From Sulfurimonas sp. UBA2011 (GTDB lineage Bacteria; Campylobacterota; Campylobacteria; Campylobacterales; Sulfurimonadaceae), in NCBI GenBank assembly GCA_002335055.1, contig DDCH01000004.1, positions 266,731 through 330,730 on the forward strand: 64,000 nucleotides of DNA, read 5' to 3'. Numbering within the stretch: the first letter of the stretch is position 1; each line of letters starts with the position of its first letter. The position numbers were made by a program, and so were the translations under genes. Shown here piece by piece: positions 37,283 through 46,404 of the stretch. The notes under the pieces were generated by a model that saw only the letters and a list, made by a program, of their open reading frames with translations, had not been told where the DNA came from and made no database searches.

Positions 37283-37776
37283 GAAGTCATATTTCCTATA
37301 ATTTTCTGAACTGGTGCTGGTAGTATATGCTCAGTTTTTCCGTTAAACTTTAGAAGATTGCGAACAATAGAAGAACTTATAAAAGCATTTTGTAGTGTTG
37401 GCATAAGATATACAGTCTCTATACTCGTGTCAAGAGAGTTGTTTAAGTAACCTAGTTGTAGTTCATACTCAAAGTCACTCACAGCACGAAGACCACGAAT
37501 TAAAACTCCGGCTCCATACTCATGTGCCAAATCAATAGTAAGGTTATCAAAACCAACAACGCGTACATTTTTTAAATCTACTACGGCGGCTTTTGTCATC
37601 TCTATACGTTCTGTCAGTGAAAACATTGGTTTTTTGTCCACTGATGCTGCAACTGCAACGACAAGTTCATCAAAAAGCTTTGATGTTCTTTGTATTATGT
37701 CTATATGTCCATTAGTTACAGGATCAAAGGTACCAGGATACAGTGCTATCTTTTTAGAGTTCATTTCTATTCCCAT
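37267..37776 (-). CDS. coaD: Phosphopantetheine adenylyltransferase
   Basis: Fourth step of coenzyme A synthesis: 4'-phosphopantetheine plus ATP to dephospho-CoA. The nucleotidyltransferase motif YPGTFDPVTNGH and the ISSSIVR motif are both present in the 169-aa frame. Two starts are possible: ATG 37776, overlapping the ubiX stop, or ATG 37764 (MNSKKIALYPG), four codons on, which gives the more usual N-terminus of 165 aa. Confidence 0.95.
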   Translation of the reverse strand: MGIEMNSKKIALYPGTFDPVTNGHIDIIQRTSKLFDELVVAVAASVDKKPMFSLTERIEMTKAAVVDLKNVRVVGFDNLTIDLAHEYGAGVLIRGLRAVSDFEYELQLGYLNNSLDTSIETVYLMPTLQNAFISSSIVRNLLKFNGKTEHILPAPVQKIIGNMTSCTLQ

Positions 37777-38288
37777 CTTTTATATAAGTTGTTTTGTATA
37801 CCAAGCAGATCAAACCATTTACCTATGACAAAATTTTCCATCTCATCGAGTGTCTGTTGTTCTGAGTAGTAAGCCATAACAGGTGGAGCTATGATAATAC
37901 CAAGAGATGCAAGTTTTTGCATGTTTTCTAAGGCAATAGCTGAAAAAGGCATCTCTCGCGGAGCAAGAATGAGTTTTTTCTGTTCTTTAATCATAACTGC
38001 TGCACATCTTGTTACAAGGTTATCTGAGATACCACAGGCTATTTTTGCTAAGGTATTCATAGAACATGGTGCGATAATCATAGCATCAACACCAAAAGAA
38101 CCAGAGGCTATACTTGCACCTATATCATTGTTTTCATGAACTGTAACACTCCCGAGTTCTTTACTTAAAACTGTTTTAGAATTCTCAGACATTATAAAGT
38201 GTTTTTGTACTTCTTGAGGGAGTAGTTCTAGTACTTTTAAACCTAAGTTAACTCCACTTGCACCACTGGTTGCTACAACAATTTTCAC
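37767..38288 (-). CDS. ubiX: Flavin prenyltransferase
   Basis: Makes the prenylated FMN cofactor used by UbiD decarboxylases. The 173-aa protein has the FMN-binding start VVATSGASGVNLGLKVLELL, IIAPCSMNTLAKIACG, and LAPREMPFSAIALENM. The start is GTG at 38288, directly after the flgA-remnant stop; no ATG is available. It overlaps coaD by up to 10 nt. Confidence 0.94.
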   Translation of the reverse strand: MKIVVATSGASGVNLGLKVLELLPQEVQKHFIMSENSKTVLSKELGSVTVHENNDIGASIASGSFGVDAMIIAPCSMNTLAKIACGISDNLVTRCAAVMIKEQKKLILAPREMPFSAIALENMQKLASLGIIIAPPVMAYYSEQQTLDEMENFVIGKWFDLLGIQNNLYKRWE

Positions 38289-38724
38289 CTATTTTATCTC
38301 CGCACTATTTATAGCAGTTACTATTGCTTTTAATTTTTTACCTAAAGAATTTACAACTGTAATCTTCTCACCAAGTCGACCATTTTGTTTTGCTTTGACT
38401 AAAAAAAGACCTACAACATCCCGGCCTGTAAGGATAAAGTCTTTTTTAACTCTATGCTTAAGCTGAAGTTCTGCTTTCTTTATCTCATGCAGTGGTAACG
38501 CTCTAAACTTTTGTAACATTATACTCTTTTTATATCGTTTGTTTACTTATTATGACACTTATACGGGCTTTTATAAGATAATTGAAAAATATCTTTTTAT
38601 TATCGTCAGTTTTGATGTTAATTATGTCTTTATTGGACAAATGTGCCTTTTTATGTAGACTAATTTTATAGTTTTGAGGCATTTCATATATGGTAATGAC
38701 TTTGTTAAGGGTTTGGCGATACAT
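38289..38724 (-). pseudogene. flgA: Flagellar P-ring assembly chaperone FlgA, broken
   Basis: Two frames hold pieces of FlgA. The upstream piece (38530-38724) ends KKIFFNYLIKARISVIISKQ, like the family's domain before its SAF region. A one-base shift near 38535 leads into FRALPLHEIKKAELQLKHRV and ILTGRDV, then jumps directly to LVKAKQNGRLGEKITVVNSLGKKL. Between those two, about 25-30 residues normally found in the SAF domain are missing. FlgA helps assemble the flagellar P ring in the periplasm. Position, immediately before ubiX-coaD-tmk, matches the flgA position in other Campylobacterota, which supports the identity. Confidence 0.8.
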
Positions 38725-38935
38725 TTATGTTGCAGAAGCAAAAAAGATTGTAGTTGCAACAATAAAATACTTATCAGCAGCACCATCTAAAAAGATAGCC
38801 CCATTTTCTCATGAATGGTTACCAGGACTTCATAAGGAGATGTTTGGAAATGCATGGGACTGGGCAGGCAAGTTTGAACAAGTAGAACTCTCTATAGGTA
38901 TAAGTACTTGTAAAATTATATGCAGACTGTTTTAA
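38690..38935 (+). pseudogene. Fic/Doc-family (mobile mystery protein B-like) fragment
   Basis: The segment FSHEWLPGLHKEMFGNAWDWAGKF matches the N-terminal region of Fic-domain proteins, where a helix precedes the HPFxxGNG catalytic motif. That motif and the following 100 or more residues are absent. No ATG with a ribosome site fits, and the frame ends soon after KFEQVELSIGIS. The next 150 bp (to about 39060) contain another short frame (DAAGKLQGVDSAVETRTASN) that I do not recognise. Fic proteins of this kind are often on mobile islands. Confidence 0.65.
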
Positions 38936-39114
38936 ATGATGCAGCAGGGAAGCTACAAGGTGTTGATAGTGCTGTAGAGACAAGAACAGCTAGTAATGCA
39001 TACTCATTAGTTGATGCTGGAAGAGTAGGTATATTATCTAAAAGTGGATGTGTGGTTACCAATATGATATGTGTAGTGTATAGAATATCGTGTATGTTTG
39101 CATATAAACATATA

Positions 39115-39198
39115 TGGTACCAGAGATGGGATTTGAACCCACAAGCCGTGAGGCGGCGGATTTTGAATCCGCTATGTATACCGTTCCATCACTCTGGC
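39115..39198 (-). tRNA. tRNA-Leu (anticodon CAA)
   Basis: Read on the minus strand, an 84-nt cloverleaf starts GCCAGAG and ends CTCTGGTA-CCA, with the CCA encoded. The 7-bp acceptor stem closes apart from one G-U pair. The anticodon stem gcgga/tccgc holds the loop TTCAAAA, giving anticodon CAA for UUG codons. The T arm contains GGTTCAAATCC, and a long variable arm (gcctcacggc) marks the class II leucine type. Confidence 0.93.
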
Positions 39199-39364
39199 GT
39201 TTATGATTACTAAAAATGAAATAATAGTCATATATAACTTAAAAGTAAATAACATAATGCCGATATGTGTATATGAAATAGGACTTGTTGTTAATCCTAA
39301 TGTCATATTCTACTAGTTAAGATACACACTTGATACACGTTTTGCCTATAAAAAGGTAAGAAAA

Positions 39365-39520
39365 ATGGTAATTCAAACACAATCAGGTAACTACAAAGTA
39401 AGATTTAGAGTTAATCCAAAGCTAGTGCCTTACTTCAAAAGAAAAGAAATTAATAAGTCCTTAGACACACAAGTGTATACTGTGGCTAATGCTAAAGCTG
39501 ATATTATTCGTTATAAATAA
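39365..39520 (+). pseudogene. N-terminal fragment of a tyrosine recombinase (integrase)
   Basis: A 51-codon frame with an aaggtaag ribosome site encodes NYKVRFRVNPKLVPYFKRKE, then INKSLDTQVYTVANAKA and a stop. This is the pattern of the N-terminal DNA-binding part of phage-type integrases, in which a short strand is followed by PxxLxPYF.R.EIxKSL.T. The catalytic domain with the R-H-R-Y residues is missing. Position next to a tRNA gene fits a lost integrative element. Confidence 0.6.
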
Positions 39521-39621
39521 ACCATAGGTAGAGTTTCTCAACTAAGTTTGGTTAATTACCTCTAATTTAGACCTTTTTTATTGCAAAAAGCCAAATAAAT
39601 CCTTTATGGAACATTTTTGGC

Positions 39622-39627
39622 TATACT
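39622..39627 (+). promoter_or_regulatory. Possible -10 box for ftsK
   Basis: TATACT after a T-rich stretch, 31 nt before the TTG start at 39659. A tataggga ribosome site is near 39642-39650. Confidence 0.4.
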
Positions 39628-39658
39628 TCTTGTAAATTTACTATAGGGATTTATAAGC

Positions 39659-41851
39659 TTGAAAGATACTCTTTTTATTATAGTTTTTGGTGTTTTAGTT
39701 TACCTCGGTTTCGCAACTATTCTTGGCAGTAGTGCACTAATGGGGAGTTATGGAGTAGTTTTTTCTTCATATAACCATCTTTACTTTGGATACATTTCTT
39801 ATGTTTATCTTTTTATCTTGATTTTACCCCTATACTTTTTGTATAAAAATCCATTTTTAAACTTTAGGTCATCTGAACTAACTACAGCCTCTTTTTTGAT
39901 ATTTTTTTCCTTTTTACTTGGACAAGCTTTACTTATTCAAAATGATTTAAGAGGAAAGTTCGGAGAAGATTTTGTTGACTTTTTAAGCCCTTATATTGGT
40001 GCTTTTGGTTTATGGGTATTTTGGTTTATAATCACACTTGTTTCTATAGTTATAGTCTTGGATAAAAGTACTTCTGAGATAGTAGGTTTAGTTTACTCTT
40101 TTGTAGGGAGAAAAACTTCAAACCTATGTTCAAAAAAAATACAAGAAATAGAATTTAAAGAAGAGGCTATTGTCGTTGAAAAGTTCGAAGTCCCTGCAGA
40201 AGAAAAAGAAGAAGCTACTGCTGCTGTAGAACTTAGAAAAGATGTTGTAGAAGATATAGAGACACCTACTTACTTAAGAAAGCAACACACAATAAATAAA
40301 CCAAATGAGGTACCTACACAAAAGAAAGAACCAAAGAACCTTTTAGATATAGCCCACGAGATTAAAGAGCAAAAGGGTGCTATCGTTGTTGATGAGTTAG
40401 AAGAGAATGCTAAACTCTTAGCTGGTATGGATAAGGGGAAGGTTGAAAAACCAAAGAACTTTAAACTACCATCAGTAGACTTTTTACAAAAAGCACCAAA
40501 AACAGCAAAAAATGTAGATGAGAGTGAACTTGATGATAAGATTCGTTACCTCATAGAAAAACTAGCACACTTTAAGGTAGATGGTGATGTTGTGCGAACA
40601 TATGCAGGTCCTGTTGTTTCTACATTTGAGTTTAAACCAGCCGCAAATGTAAAAGTAAGTAAGATTTTAGGTCTTCAAGATGACCTTGCAATGGCACTCT
40701 CAGCAGAGACTATCCGTATTCAAGCACCAATTCCGGGAAAAGATGTTGTAGGTATTGAGATACCAAATGAAACTGTAGACACTATATATCTTCGTGAGAT
40801 TTTAGATGATAAAATCTTTAAAGACTCTTCTTCTCCTCTTACAATTGTTCTAGGAAAAGATATAGTTGGAAAACCTTTTGTAACAGACCTTAAAAAACTT
40901 CCTCACCTTCTTATAGCAGGAACAACAGGTAGTGGTAAGAGTGTTGGTATAAATGCAATGATACTCTCACTTTTATACAAAAACTCACCAGACCAGCTGC
41001 GTTTGCTTATGATAGACCCTAAAATGCTTGAGTTTTCAATATATAATGATATCCCTCACTTACTTACTCCTGTTATTACAAAACCAAAGCAAGCAATAGC
41101 CGCACTTAACAATATGGTAGCAGAGATGGAGCGTCGATATGAACTTATGGCAGAGTCTAGAACAAAAAATATAGAAAACTATAATGAAAAAGTAAAAAAG
41201 GTTGGTGGTGAACATTTTCCTTATATAGTAGTTATTATAGATGAGCTAGCTGACCTTATGATGACAAGTGGTAAAGATGTAGAGTTTAGTATCGCAAGAC
41301 TTGCTCAAAAGTCTCGTGCATGTGGTATTCACCTCATTGTAGCAACACAACGTCCTTCAGTTGATGTCGTGACAGGACTCATTAAAGCAAACCTACCTTC
41401 TCGTATTTCTTATAGAGTAGGGCAAAAGATAGACTCTAAAATTATCTTAGACCAAATGGGTGCAGAGTCGCTTCTTGGTCGAGGTGATATGCTTTTTACT
41501 CCTCCTGGTTCAACGGGGCTTGTACGTCTTCATGCTCCATGGGCAACAGAAGATGAGATAGAGAACATAGTAGAGTTTATAAAAGCACAACGTGCACCTA
41601 ATTATGATAAAAGCTTTTTAGTTGAAGAGACTGAATCTAATACTTCATCTTTAAATGACTCATATGAAGAACTTGATGAGTTATATGAAGATGCTAAAAG
41701 TGTTGTTTTAAACGATAGAAAAACTTCTATATCTTACCTACAAAGAAAACTTCAAATAGGCTATAACCGTTCTGCCCGTGTTATAGAACAACTAGAACAA
41801 GAGGGAGTACTTTCTTCTCCAAACACTAAGGGTATTAGAGAGATACTATAA
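39659..41851 (+). CDS. ftsK: DNA translocase FtsK
   Basis: Septal DNA pump that clears and aligns chromosome termini at division. The 730-aa protein has four N-terminal membrane helices within about residues 5-145, a charged linker to about 290, and the RecA-like motor with Walker A GTTGSGKS near 422-429 and Walker B VVIIDELADLM. A C-terminal winged-helix gamma domain (SISYLQRKLQIGYNRSARVI) recognises the KOPS orienting sequences. The start is TTG at 39659. The stop overlaps the next gene's ATG by one base. Confidence 0.96.
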   Translation: MKDTLFIIVFGVLVYLGFATILGSSALMGSYGVVFSSYNHLYFGYISYVYLFILILPLYFLYKNPFLNFRSSELTTASFLIFFSFLLGQALLIQNDLRGKFGEDFVDFLSPYIGAFGLWVFWFIITLVSIVIVLDKSTSEIVGLVYSFVGRKTSNLCSKKIQEIEFKEEAIVVEKFEVPAEEKEEATAAVELRKDVVEDIETPTYLRKQHTINKPNEVPTQKKEPKNLLDIAHEIKEQKGAIVVDELEENAKLLAGMDKGKVEKPKNFKLPSVDFLQKAPKTAKNVDESELDDKIRYLIEKLAHFKVDGDVVRTYAGPVVSTFEFKPAANVKVSKILGLQDDLAMALSAETIRIQAPIPGKDVVGIEIPNETVDTIYLREILDDKIFKDSSSPLTIVLGKDIVGKPFVTDLKKLPHLLIAGTTGSGKSVGINAMILSLLYKNSPDQLRLLMIDPKMLEFSIYNDIPHLLTPVITKPKQAIAALNNMVAEMERRYELMAESRTKNIENYNEKVKKVGGEHFPYIVVIIDELADLMMTSGKDVEFSIARLAQKSRACGIHLIVATQRPSVDVVTGLIKANLPSRISYRVGQKIDSKIILDQMGAESLLGRGDMLFTPPGSTGLVRLHAPWATEDEIENIVEFIKAQRAPNYDKSFLVEETESNTSSLNDSYEELDELYEDAKSVVLNDRKTSISYLQRKLQIGYNRSARVIEQLEQEGVLSSPNTKGIREIL

Positions 41852-42243
41852 TGAGTAAGCCTATTTTTATATTTACAGCTTACAAGAACTCTTTTAGGGT
41901 TATCGTTAAAAACTTAGAGTCATTAAGTGTTGTTCAGATTCAAGATATAGAAAAGTTTGTCTCTTTCAGAAAAGGTATTTTCGACTTTATTACATACTCA
42001 TTTGTCATTCAAAAAAAGATAGAATTTCAAGAGTTTGTAAAAATTATTGAGTTAGGTAACCTAGATGCATCTTGCATAGATAATCCTGTAATAAGTCAAA
42101 TAAAACCCAGAGTAAGTTTTGGACAGTATAAGGGTATGTTGTATGCTGAATTACCTGATTCGTATATATTATGGCTAAAAGAGAACTATTCAGGTGCTCA
42201 AAAAAATATTTTAAAGGAAGAACTCAAACATAGAGGGCTTTAG
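41851..42243 (+). CDS. DUF3820-containing hypothetical protein
   Basis: A 130-aa soluble protein. The C-terminal 35 residues (SFGQYKGMLYAELPDSYILW, then LKENY) form the DUF3820 motif, found in several small proteins of unknown function and resembling a short nucleic-acid-associated module. The N-terminal 90 residues match nothing I recognise. The ATG overlaps the ftsK stop in TAATG, so it is translated together with FtsK. Confidence 0.7.
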   Translation: MSKPIFIFTAYKNSFRVIVKNLESLSVVQIQDIEKFVSFRKGIFDFITYSFVIQKKIEFQEFVKIIELGNLDASCIDNPVISQIKPRVSFGQYKGMLYAELPDSYILWLKENYSGAQKNILKEELKHRGL

Positions 42244-42328
42244 CGTTACCTAAAACCACACTATTGAAATATCTTGAAATATTGTGTTTACATTCGTAAC
42301 ACTTGGAAAATGATTAGATAACTTTAGC

Positions 42329-42334
42329 TATAAT
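42329..42334 (+). promoter_or_regulatory. -10 promoter box for acnB
   Basis: TATAAT in the context TAGCTATAAT, 32 nt upstream of the acnB ATG. A taggaata ribosome site is at about 42356. Confidence 0.6.
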
Positions 42335-42366
42335 ATTTGGAAAATTACTCGTAAATAGGAATAACT

Positions 42367-44952
42367 ATGGCATTTTTAGAAGATTATAAAGCACATGTTG
42401 CAGAACGTTCTGCACTTGGTGTACCACCATTAGCACTTTCAGCTGTACAAACAGCAGAAGTTATCGAACTGATTAAAGAAAATTGTACAGATGAGTTACT
42501 TGACTTACTTACAAACCGTGTTGCACCTGGTGTTGATGATTCAGCACAAGTAAAAGCGGCATTTTTGAATGAAATCGCAGCTCAAAACATCACTGTTGAT
42601 TCAATTTCAGCAGTAAGAGCAATTGAAATGTTAGGTATGATGTTAGGTGGATTTAATGTTCTTCCTATGATTCATGGTTTATCTTCATCAAATACTGATG
42701 TTATTGAAGCTTCTATTACAGCTTTATGTAAAACTCTTTTAGTTTACGATGCATTTAATGATGTTGAAAAACTACATAAAGAAGGAAATGCAGCAGCTAC
42801 TAAAGTTCTTACTTCATGGGCAAATGCAGAGTGGTTTACTTCTAAGTCACCAATTCCAGAAGAAATGACTATTACAGTTTATAAAATTCCAGGTGAAACA
42901 AATACTGATGATTTATCTCCAGCTTCTGAAGCATTTACTCGTTCAGATATTCCTCTACATGCAAACTCACTTTTAATTAACAGAATGGACAATCCATTAG
43001 ACACACTTAAAGACCTTAAAGCAAAAGGTAACCCTATTGCTTATGTTGGTGATGTTGTTGGTACTGGTTCTTCTCGTAAGTCTGGCGTTAACTCTGTTCA
43101 ATGGCACCTAGGTGTTGATATTGATGGTGTTCCAAATAAGCGTACTGGTGGTGTTGTTCTTGGTAACACTATCGCTCCTATTTTCTTTGCAACTTGTGAA
43201 GATTCAGGTGCACTTCCTTTAGAACTAGATGTTTCTGGAATGGAAACTGGTGACGAGGTTACTATTTACCCTTACAAAGGTGAAGCTCATATTGGTGGAA
43301 AATGTATTTCTACTTTTAAATTAACTCCAAACACTATTACTGATGAAGTTCAGGCTGGTGGTCGTATCCCACTTATTATTGGTCGTGGTCTTACTTCTAA
43401 GGCTCGTGCAGTTTTAGGTCTTGATGCTTCAAAAGCATTCTTAACTGCTGAGCAACCAGCTGATACAGGTAAGGGTTATACACTTGCACAAAAAATGGTT
43501 GGTAAGGCTTCAGGTCTTGTTGGCGTTCGTCCAGGTATGTATGTAGAGCCAGAGATGAATACAGTTGGTTCTCAAGATACTACTGGTCCTATGACTAGAG
43601 ACGAGATTAAAGAACTTGCAGCACTTGGTTTTAATGCTGACCTTGTACTTCAAACTTTTTGTCATACAGCAGCATATCCAAAACCAAGTGATGCTGAGAT
43701 GCATAAAAACTTACCTGACTTTATCTCTAACCGTTCAGGTATTGCTCTTCGTCCAGGTGATGGAATCATTCACTCTTGGTTAAATAGAATGGTTCTTCCT
43801 GATAGTGTTGGTACTGGTGCGGATTCTCATACACGTTTTCCAATTGGTATCTCATTTCCAGCAGGATCTGGTGCTGTTGCATTCGCTGGTGTAACTGGTG
43901 CTATGCCTTTAAGTATGCCAGAATCTGTTCTTGTTAAATTTTCAGGTGAGATGCAACCAGGTATTACTTTACGTGACCTTGTAAATGCTATTCCTTATGT
44001 TGCGATTCAACAAGGACATTTAACTGTACCTAAAGAGGGTAAGATAAATGTATTTGCTGGTAGAATTTTAGAGATTGAAGGTTTACCTGATCTTAAAGCT
44101 GAGCAAGCATTTGAGCTTTCAGATGCATCTGCTGAGCGTTCTGCTGCTGCATGTACAGTTCTTTTAAATACTGCTCCTGTTGAAGAGTACTTAAAATCAA
44201 ATGTAACTTTACTTGAAGCTATGCTTGAAGATGGTTACTCTGATGCTACAACTATCGAGCGTCGTGTTGGTAAAATGAAAGACTGGTTAGCTAATCCTAC
44301 ATTAATGCAACCAGATGCTGATGCAGAGTATGCAGCAGTAATCGAAATTGATTTAAATGAAATTACTGAGCCAATTCTTGCTTGTCCTAATGATCCAGAT
44401 AATGTTAAACTTTTATCTGAAGTTGCTGGTACTCCACTTGATGAAGTATTCTTAGGTTCATGTATGACTAATGTTGGTCACTATCGTGCTGCTGGTGAAA
44501 TCATGCGCGGTGAAGGTAAGCATAATGTTGAGAAATTCTGGATTGTTCCACCAACTAGAATGGATGAACAACAACTAATTAACGAAGGTTACTACGAAGT
44601 TTATAAAGAAATAGAAGCAACTACAGAAGTTCCTGGTTGTTCTTTATGTATGGGTAACCAAGCGTCTGCTCGTAAAGACTCAACAGTTTTCTCAACATCT
44701 ACTCGTAACTTTAACAACCGTTTAGGTAAAGGTACTCAAGTATTCCTTGGTTCTGCAGAGCTTGCAGCATTATGTGCTAAACTTGGAAAAATTCCTACTG
44801 TTAAAGAATATATGGACTTTGTACCTGCAAAAATTGCTGGTAAAGAAGATGCTATATATAAATATCTTAACTTTAACGAAATTAAAAACTACCACCTTGA
44901 GCCACGTACTATTGCTGAAGAAAAGTATGGTGTAACTGTTAAACCAGTTTAA
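42367..44952 (+). CDS. acnB: Bifunctional aconitate hydratase 2 / 2-methylisocitrate dehydratase
   Basis: Interconverts citrate and isocitrate through cis-aconitate. The 861-aa protein has the AcnB arrangement, with a HEAT-like N-terminal domain and the swivel domain before the core. The [4Fe-4S] ligands C699 (GSCMTN), C758 and C761 (GCSLCMGN) have the same spacing as in E. coli AcnB. It is transcribed alone from its own promoter, with a hairpin after the stop. It supplies isocitrate-citrate conversion for the TCA cycle whose other genes lie at 54998-61849. Confidence 0.97.
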   Translation: MAFLEDYKAHVAERSALGVPPLALSAVQTAEVIELIKENCTDELLDLLTNRVAPGVDDSAQVKAAFLNEIAAQNITVDSISAVRAIEMLGMMLGGFNVLPMIHGLSSSNTDVIEASITALCKTLLVYDAFNDVEKLHKEGNAAATKVLTSWANAEWFTSKSPIPEEMTITVYKIPGETNTDDLSPASEAFTRSDIPLHANSLLINRMDNPLDTLKDLKAKGNPIAYVGDVVGTGSSRKSGVNSVQWHLGVDIDGVPNKRTGGVVLGNTIAPIFFATCEDSGALPLELDVSGMETGDEVTIYPYKGEAHIGGKCISTFKLTPNTITDEVQAGGRIPLIIGRGLTSKARAVLGLDASKAFLTAEQPADTGKGYTLAQKMVGKASGLVGVRPGMYVEPEMNTVGSQDTTGPMTRDEIKELAALGFNADLVLQTFCHTAAYPKPSDAEMHKNLPDFISNRSGIALRPGDGIIHSWLNRMVLPDSVGTGADSHTRFPIGISFPAGSGAVAFAGVTGAMPLSMPESVLVKFSGEMQPGITLRDLVNAIPYVAIQQGHLTVPKEGKINVFAGRILEIEGLPDLKAEQAFELSDASAERSAAACTVLLNTAPVEEYLKSNVTLLEAMLEDGYSDATTIERRVGKMKDWLANPTLMQPDADAEYAAVIEIDLNEITEPILACPNDPDNVKLLSEVAGTPLDEVFLGSCMTNVGHYRAAGEIMRGEGKHNVEKFWIVPPTRMDEQQLINEGYYEVYKEIEATTEVPGCSLCMGNQASARKDSTVFSTSTRNFNNRLGKGTQVFLGSAELAALCAKLGKIPTVKEYMDFVPAKIAGKEDAIYKYLNFNEIKNYHLEPRTIAEEKYGVTVKPV

Positions 44953-44957
44953 TTCAA

Positions 44958-44987
44958 TAAGGGTAAAGTAGAAATACTTTACTCTTA
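44958..44987 (+). terminator. Hairpin after acnB, probable terminator
   Basis: A 13-bp stem (taagggtaaagta with tactttactctta, one G-U pair) closes on gaaa, 6 nt after the acnB stop. The T-tract that follows is weak (tatctacttcttt). Confidence 0.6.
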
Positions 44988-45050
44988 TATCTACTTCTTT
45001 CCCTTATGCACACTACTTCAAAAAAAAATTAACTTTAAACTTCTACAATA

Positions 45051-45056
45051 TATAAT
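45051..45056 (+). promoter_or_regulatory. -10 promoter box upstream of the broken GGDEF-EAL gene
   Basis: TATAAT 26 nt before the ATG at 45082. The promoter looks intact although the gene is not. Confidence 0.45.
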
Positions 45057-45081
45057 AAATAAAACAAATTATGGATTATGT

Positions 45082-46401
45082 ATGGCAGAACTCAAAGACC
45101 TTTTACCTCTTAGCGAATCTTTATCTCTTTTATATATCGATGAAAATCAAGAAATTATACTTACAACAGCAGAAAAACCACAAGATAAACTCTTAGACTT
45201 CTATGCATCAAAGTACATACTTAAATCCTCAAATAGAAAAAATAAACATTGACTTATTATATGAACGTAAGTGTATAGGTCGTTTTATGATGAATGAAAA
45301 AACACTCAAGCAACAAATAGACTCATATAAAGATAGTGTGCATATAAATATATTTATGAACTTACAAAATCACCAAGTCGTTATGCACTTCAAGATGCAC
45401 TTAACGGCACACAGCAGTCTCTTTTATACATAAATATAGATCATTTTGACTTTGTAAATACAACATATGGAATGGGTAAAGCAAATAAACTTTTAAAAGA
45501 GACAGCCTTGATGCTAAAGAAATTTTGACCAACTAATGCAAACCTCTGTCATATTACAGCAGATGAGTTTGTTCTTCTTCTTCTTCTTGATGACCCAGTA
45601 CAGATGCAGGGTATGTTATTAGCGAGTAAAATTCAAGCACTATTTAAAGAATCAGCAGTTAAATTTGATGGGCATAGCCAATGTATAGCTTTTTCTATCG
45701 GTGTAGATAATGGAGAGGGAAACAAACTATTTATAAATGCAAAAGCAGCTTCAAAAGAAGCGAGAGTTTATCCTGGGTGGGTGTACTACAAAAAGCATTT
45801 GATGATGACAAGATTTTTACATATTATCAACCTAGCATTTCAAACAATACAACTCAGACAAAACATTATGAAGTACTATGTAGACTAATGGATCATAATG
45901 ATAAACTAGTAGATGTAAACAAGTTTATTCGTAGTGCGAAACAAGTAGGTTTTATAACTCAAATTACATGAAGATTATATATTAGGCTTTCTAAATTATA
46001 AATGTGAGCACTATGGTATTTCTCCTTCTGGTGTGCGTTTAGAACTTGTTGAGGATATTATAATTTCTAAGACAAATACTCTTGACACTCAGATTTTAGA
46101 GCTTAAGGAAAAAGGTTATCATGTGATAGTAGATGACTTTGGTACAGACAAGTCAGTTTATAACCGTATGTTTGAGTTAAAGGCTGAGTATATTAAGATT
46201 GATGGTACTTTTATAAAAGAGTTAAGTAAGGATAGCGCATATAAAGTTATTGTTAAAAGTATTGTAGACTTTGCGAAAAAAAGTGGAATTAAAACGATTG
46301 CAGAACATGTAGAAACAAAAGAGATACATGCAATAGTTAAAGAGTTAGGAATAGACTACTCACAAGGTTATTATATTGGTAAACCTTCTTTAAATATTTA
46401 A
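45082..46401 (+). pseudogene. Second GGDEF-EAL (cyclic di-GMP) gene, multiply frameshifted
   Basis: The sequence is readable as one about 430-residue protein only by changing frame several times. Pieces are MAELKDLLPLSESLSLLYID (45082), then RYALQDALNGTQQSLLYINI with a GGDEF-type DHFDFVNTTYGMGKAN, a stop at about 45525, HITADEFVLLL (the GGDEF motif degenerate to TADEF), the start of an EAL domain around FTYYQPSI and YEVLCRLMD, a stop at 45969, and an intact-looking EAL C-terminus (RLELVEDIIISK, VIVDDFGTDKS, KTIAEHVETKE). The last frame, 46033-46401, is open for 122 codons. Activity is very unlikely. Confidence 0.9.
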
Positions 46402-46404
46402 TAA

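Larger units (their letters stand above)
39199..39658. other. 460-bp scar region between tRNA-Leu and ftsK
   Basis: No intact gene is seen. It contains the integrase fragment at 39365-39520 and, just before it, two direct copies of gatacac (near 39325). The part 39521-39621 is AT-rich without recognisable structure. A possible ftsK promoter lies at its right end. Confidence 0.6.

Noticed and set aside
38920..39213. 97-codon frame running through tRNA-Leu
   Set aside because: Its second half is the complement of the tRNA gene. The first 45 codons could be a real fragment but match nothing I know, so I mention it only under the Fic remnant.
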